A stretch of DNA of 16,030 nt from an archaeon (lineage in GTDB: Archaea > Asgardarchaeota > Hermodarchaeia > Hermodarchaeales > Hermodarchaeaceae), in contig JABXGV010000011.1 in assembly GCA_016550485.1 (NCBI GenBank), positions 1 through 16,030 of the forward strand, in the 5' to 3' direction. The notes beneath the pieces are model-generated. The model saw only the letters and a list, made by a program, of their open reading frames with translations, was not told where the DNA came from and ran no database searches. Positions 13,933 through 16,030 of the stretch are shown here, one piece after another; the first letter of the stretch is position 1, and the number at the start of each line of letters is the position of its first letter. The position numbers and the translations under genes were made by a program.

Positions 13933-14877
13933 ATGCCAGTAGTTGTGCTTGCTGGCGGCGTTGGGGCTGCCCGATTTCTGGAGGGACTGGTTAAGGTAAT
14001 GCCTCCTGAGGAAATCACCGTTATCATCAATACAGGCGATGATATGGCTAATTTCATGGGATTGTACATTTCCCCAGATATCGATATTGTTACCTACACA
14101 CTAGCTGGTAAAGTGGACCCAAAGAAAGGCTGGGGAATTAGAGGTGACACTTTCTACTGCTTGGAGATGCTTCAGCGTCTTGGCTTTGACACTTGGTTCA
14201 TGCTGGGTGACCAGGATTTGGGTACACATCTTGCCCGTACGATGATGATGAAGCAAGGATGGTCACTATCAAAAGTGACGAAGGTGATTAGTCAATCTCT
14301 GGGAGTGCGGTGTCATTTGCTCCCGATGACTGAGAGTTGGGTGCCGACACGAATCATGACGGATGTGGGGCTCATGCACTTTGAGGAATACTTGGTGAAA
14401 CGGAAGGCGAGGGATAAAGTGGAAGATGTGATTTTCGATGGTGTTGAGGCTGCAAAACCTAGCCCCGGTATCTTTGAAGTCATCGAGCAGGCAGACACTA
14501 TCATCGTTGCCCCTAGTAACCCAATCGTGAGTATTGGACCCATCCTTGCGGTCCCTGGAATCCGCCAAGCCTTGATTGACGCGGGTGCACCACGTGTAGC
14601 GATTAGCCCCATCATAGGTGGGCGTACAGTGAAGGGCCCAGCTGACAAGCTGATGGCTGCCCAGGGAGTAGAGGTGTCGCCGCGAGGTGTTGCAGAGCTA
14701 TATCGTGACTTCCTTGATGTTCTAGTAATCGACCTTCAAGATCGAATGTTAAAATCGTCAATTGAAGCGATGGGGATCGAAGTGGTTGTAAAACAAACAA
14801 TGATGACTTCGCTTCGGCGAAAGAAAGCGCTTGCTCTTGCTGTTCTCAAGGCAGCAAGGAAGCTTACCAATGGCTAA
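13933..14877 (+). CDS. cofD: CofD, 2-phospho-L-lactate (or phosphoenolpyruvate) transferase of F420 biosynthesis
   Basis: The 314-residue protein has the full CofD signature: glycine-rich N-terminus LAGGVGAARFLEGL (6-19), INTGDDM (32-38), GWGIRGDTF (66-74), LGDQDLGTHLAR (91-102), APSNPIVSIGPIL (193-205) and SPIIGGRTVKGPADKL (225-240). CofD transfers the lactyl- or enolpyruvyl-phospho group from its GDP-activated donor to the deazaflavin Fo, giving F420-0 or dehydro-F420-0, in the cytoplasm. Length is normal for the family. Start ATG 13933, preceded by GAGTGAT with about five bases of spacing. It follows the LuxE-like gene by 62 bases, and its stop is 76 bases before the conventional cysS start, so cofD and cysS may share a transcript. 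The upstream FbiB-like reductase suggests the dehydro-F420 route. Confidence 0.95.
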   Translation: MPVVVLAGGVGAARFLEGLVKVMPPEEITVIINTGDDMANFMGLYISPDIDIVTYTLAGKVDPKKGWGIRGDTFYCLEMLQRLGFDTWFMLGDQDLGTHLARTMMMKQGWSLSKVTKVISQSLGVRCHLLPMTESWVPTRIMTDVGLMHFEEYLVKRKARDKVEDVIFDGVEAAKPSPGIFEVIEQADTIIVAPSNPIVSIGPILAVPGIRQALIDAGAPRVAISPIIGGRTVKGPADKLMAAQGVEVSPRGVAELYRDFLDVLVIDLQDRMLKSSIEAMGIEVVVKQTMMTSLRRKKALALAVLKAARKLTNG

Positions 14878-14953
14878 GAGACCCCGAAGGGGAAAGGATA
14901 GCCCAGCAGTTGCATTTTTATGGAGTTTACAGCTTTTTGAGACCGGGAACTGT

Positions 14954-16030
14954 ATGCTAGTTGTCTATAACACGCTTAGCCGAAAGAAAGAGCCCTTCAA
15001 GACCATAGAAGAAGGTAGAGTCCGCATGTATGTTTGCGGGCCAACTGTGTATGACTCGTCGCATCTTGGGCACGCCCGCTCAATCGTGGCTTTTGACCTC
15101 ATTCGCCGCTACCTTGAATTCAAAGGCTACAATGTACGGTATATCCAGAACTTCACTGATATTGATGACAAAATGATTAAACGAGCCCAAGAACAGGGCG
15201 TCGCCACTGCCGCGCTTGCATCTAAGTACATTCAGGAATACTTCGAAGATTTTGACCCGTTATCCGTTAAGCGTGCCACAATCTACCCAATTGCCACCGA
15301 ACACATCCCTGAGATGATTGAAGCGATCCAACAACTCATCAAGAAGGGTTATGCATACGAGGTGAACGGCAGCGTATATTTCCGTGTGAGAAAATTCAAA
15401 GGGTACGAGAAGCTGTCGGGTCGTAGCCAGAGCGAGCCTCCAGAAGAAGCGGGCCAGGCAGAAAACCAAGAAAAAGAACAACCGGAGGACTTTGCTCTGT
15501 GGAAAACCATGAAGCCGGGTGAACCCTTTTGGAAATCACCCTGGGGTAAAGGGCGCCCTGGATGGCATATAGAGTGTTCTGTAATGTCGATGAAATACTT
15601 AGGCGATGTTATTGATATCCACGGTGGGGGCTTAGACCTGGTATTTCCACACCACACAAATGAGAGAGCCCAGGCGGAGGCATTAACGGGAAAGCCCTTC
15701 GTTCACTATTGGATTCATAACGGATTTCTTACCGTCAACAAAGAGAAGATGTCAAAGTCTCTGGGTAACTTTTTCACAATCCAAGAGATTACTAGTAAAT
15801 ATGACCCCGAGGTGGTTCGCCTTTTTCTCGTGTCCTCTCACTATCGTAGTCCTGTAGACTTTAGTGATAGTCTGTTAGAAGAGGCGAAAGCACGGCTAAG
15901 CCGCATTCACAACGCAATTGAGCTCCTTCAGCACAAATTGAGAGAGGCACGCGAAGCTGAAAGCGTGACCCCAGCTAAACCCGGCGCTACGGATAGGAAA
16001 TTGTGGTTAGCATTGAGGAAGCTGCAAGAA
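14954..16030 (+). CDS. cysS: Cysteinyl-tRNA synthetase, partial (N-terminal 359 codons)
   Basis: The frame is open to the last base of the window, giving 359 residues of a class I synthetase that charges tRNA-Cys. Visible landmarks are YNTLSRKKEPF (5-15), zinc ligand C28 in YVCGPTVYD, the HIGH motif as HLGH (37-40), FTDIDDKMI (67-75), second zinc ligand C208 in GWHIECSVMS, GGGLDLVFPHHTNERAQ (224-240; H233, H234 and E237 in the zinc/active-site region) and KMSKS (265-269). An acidic, Glu/Gln-rich insertion lies around 160-180. Start ATG 14954 gives the usual family N-terminus, with CGGGA upstream. The frame is also open back to ATG 14870, which would add 28 residues and overlap the end of cofD by 8 bases. 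The 3' part, including the tRNA-binding domain, is outside the window. Confidence 0.96.
   Translation, partial: MLVVYNTLSRKKEPFKTIEEGRVRMYVCGPTVYDSSHLGHARSIVAFDLIRRYLEFKGYNVRYIQNFTDIDDKMIKRAQEQGVATAALASKYIQEYFEDFDPLSVKRATIYPIATEHIPEMIEAIQQLIKKGYAYEVNGSVYFRVRKFKGYEKLSGRSQSEPPEEAGQAENQEKEQPEDFALWKTMKPGEPFWKSPWGKGRPGWHIECSVMSMKYLGDVIDIHGGGLDLVFPHHTNERAQAEALTGKPFVHYWIHNGFLTVNKEKMSKSLGNFFTIQEITSKYDPEVVRLFLVSSHYRSPVDFSDSLLEEAKARLSRIHNAIELLQHKLREAREAESVTPAKPGATDRKLWLALRKLQE

Overview
The window looks like archaeal chromosome. It carries an archaeal-type 2,3-bisphosphoglycerate-independent phosphoglycerate mutase (apgM), the F420 gene cofD, a PhoU-like protein with an AbrB-type N-terminus, TATA-like promoter boxes and frequent TTG/GTG starts placed after GGTG-type ribosome binding sites. 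A very large surface protein with what looks like a longin-like cytoplasmic domain, together with a small GOLD-like exported protein, points to Asgard archaea (Thorarchaeia-like). This lineage call is an inference from protein style and was not tested by a tree.

Layout, left to right. 1-530: the 3' end of a two-CBS-domain gene (minus) interrupted by a perfect 44-bp triplication. 531-1096: a non-coding stretch with a cluster of GTTAAG palindromes. 1097-1924: a small two-helix membrane protein (plus) converging on a small secreted, membrane-anchored protein (minus). 2055-5141: a PhoU-like regulator (minus) divergent from a small unknown gene and a DASS/SLC13 anion transporter (plus). 5221-6103: two tandem paralogous four-helix membrane proteins (minus) with duplicated upstream regions. 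6196-7482: apgM (minus), probably with little or no leader. 7571-7645: tRNA-Cys(GCA) (plus). 7710-11777: the giant surface protein (minus). 11948-16030: a co-directional plus-strand group of an FbiB-C-terminal-like flavin reductase, a LuxE-like acyl-protein synthetase, cofD and the first 359 codons of cysS, which runs off the window.

How the genes may work together. The right-hand block reads as an F420 biosynthesis neighbourhood: CofD builds (dehydro-)F420-0, and the FbiB-like FMN protein could reduce a dehydro intermediate, as in the actinobacterial route. The role of the LuxE-like enzyme between them is unknown. The PhoU-like regulator, small unknown protein and DASS transporter form a plausible regulated anion (possibly phosphate) uptake module. 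The surface protein could connect extracellular binding domains to an intracellular longin-like platform. tRNA-Cys and cysteinyl-tRNA synthetase both lie in the window but about 7.3 kb apart.
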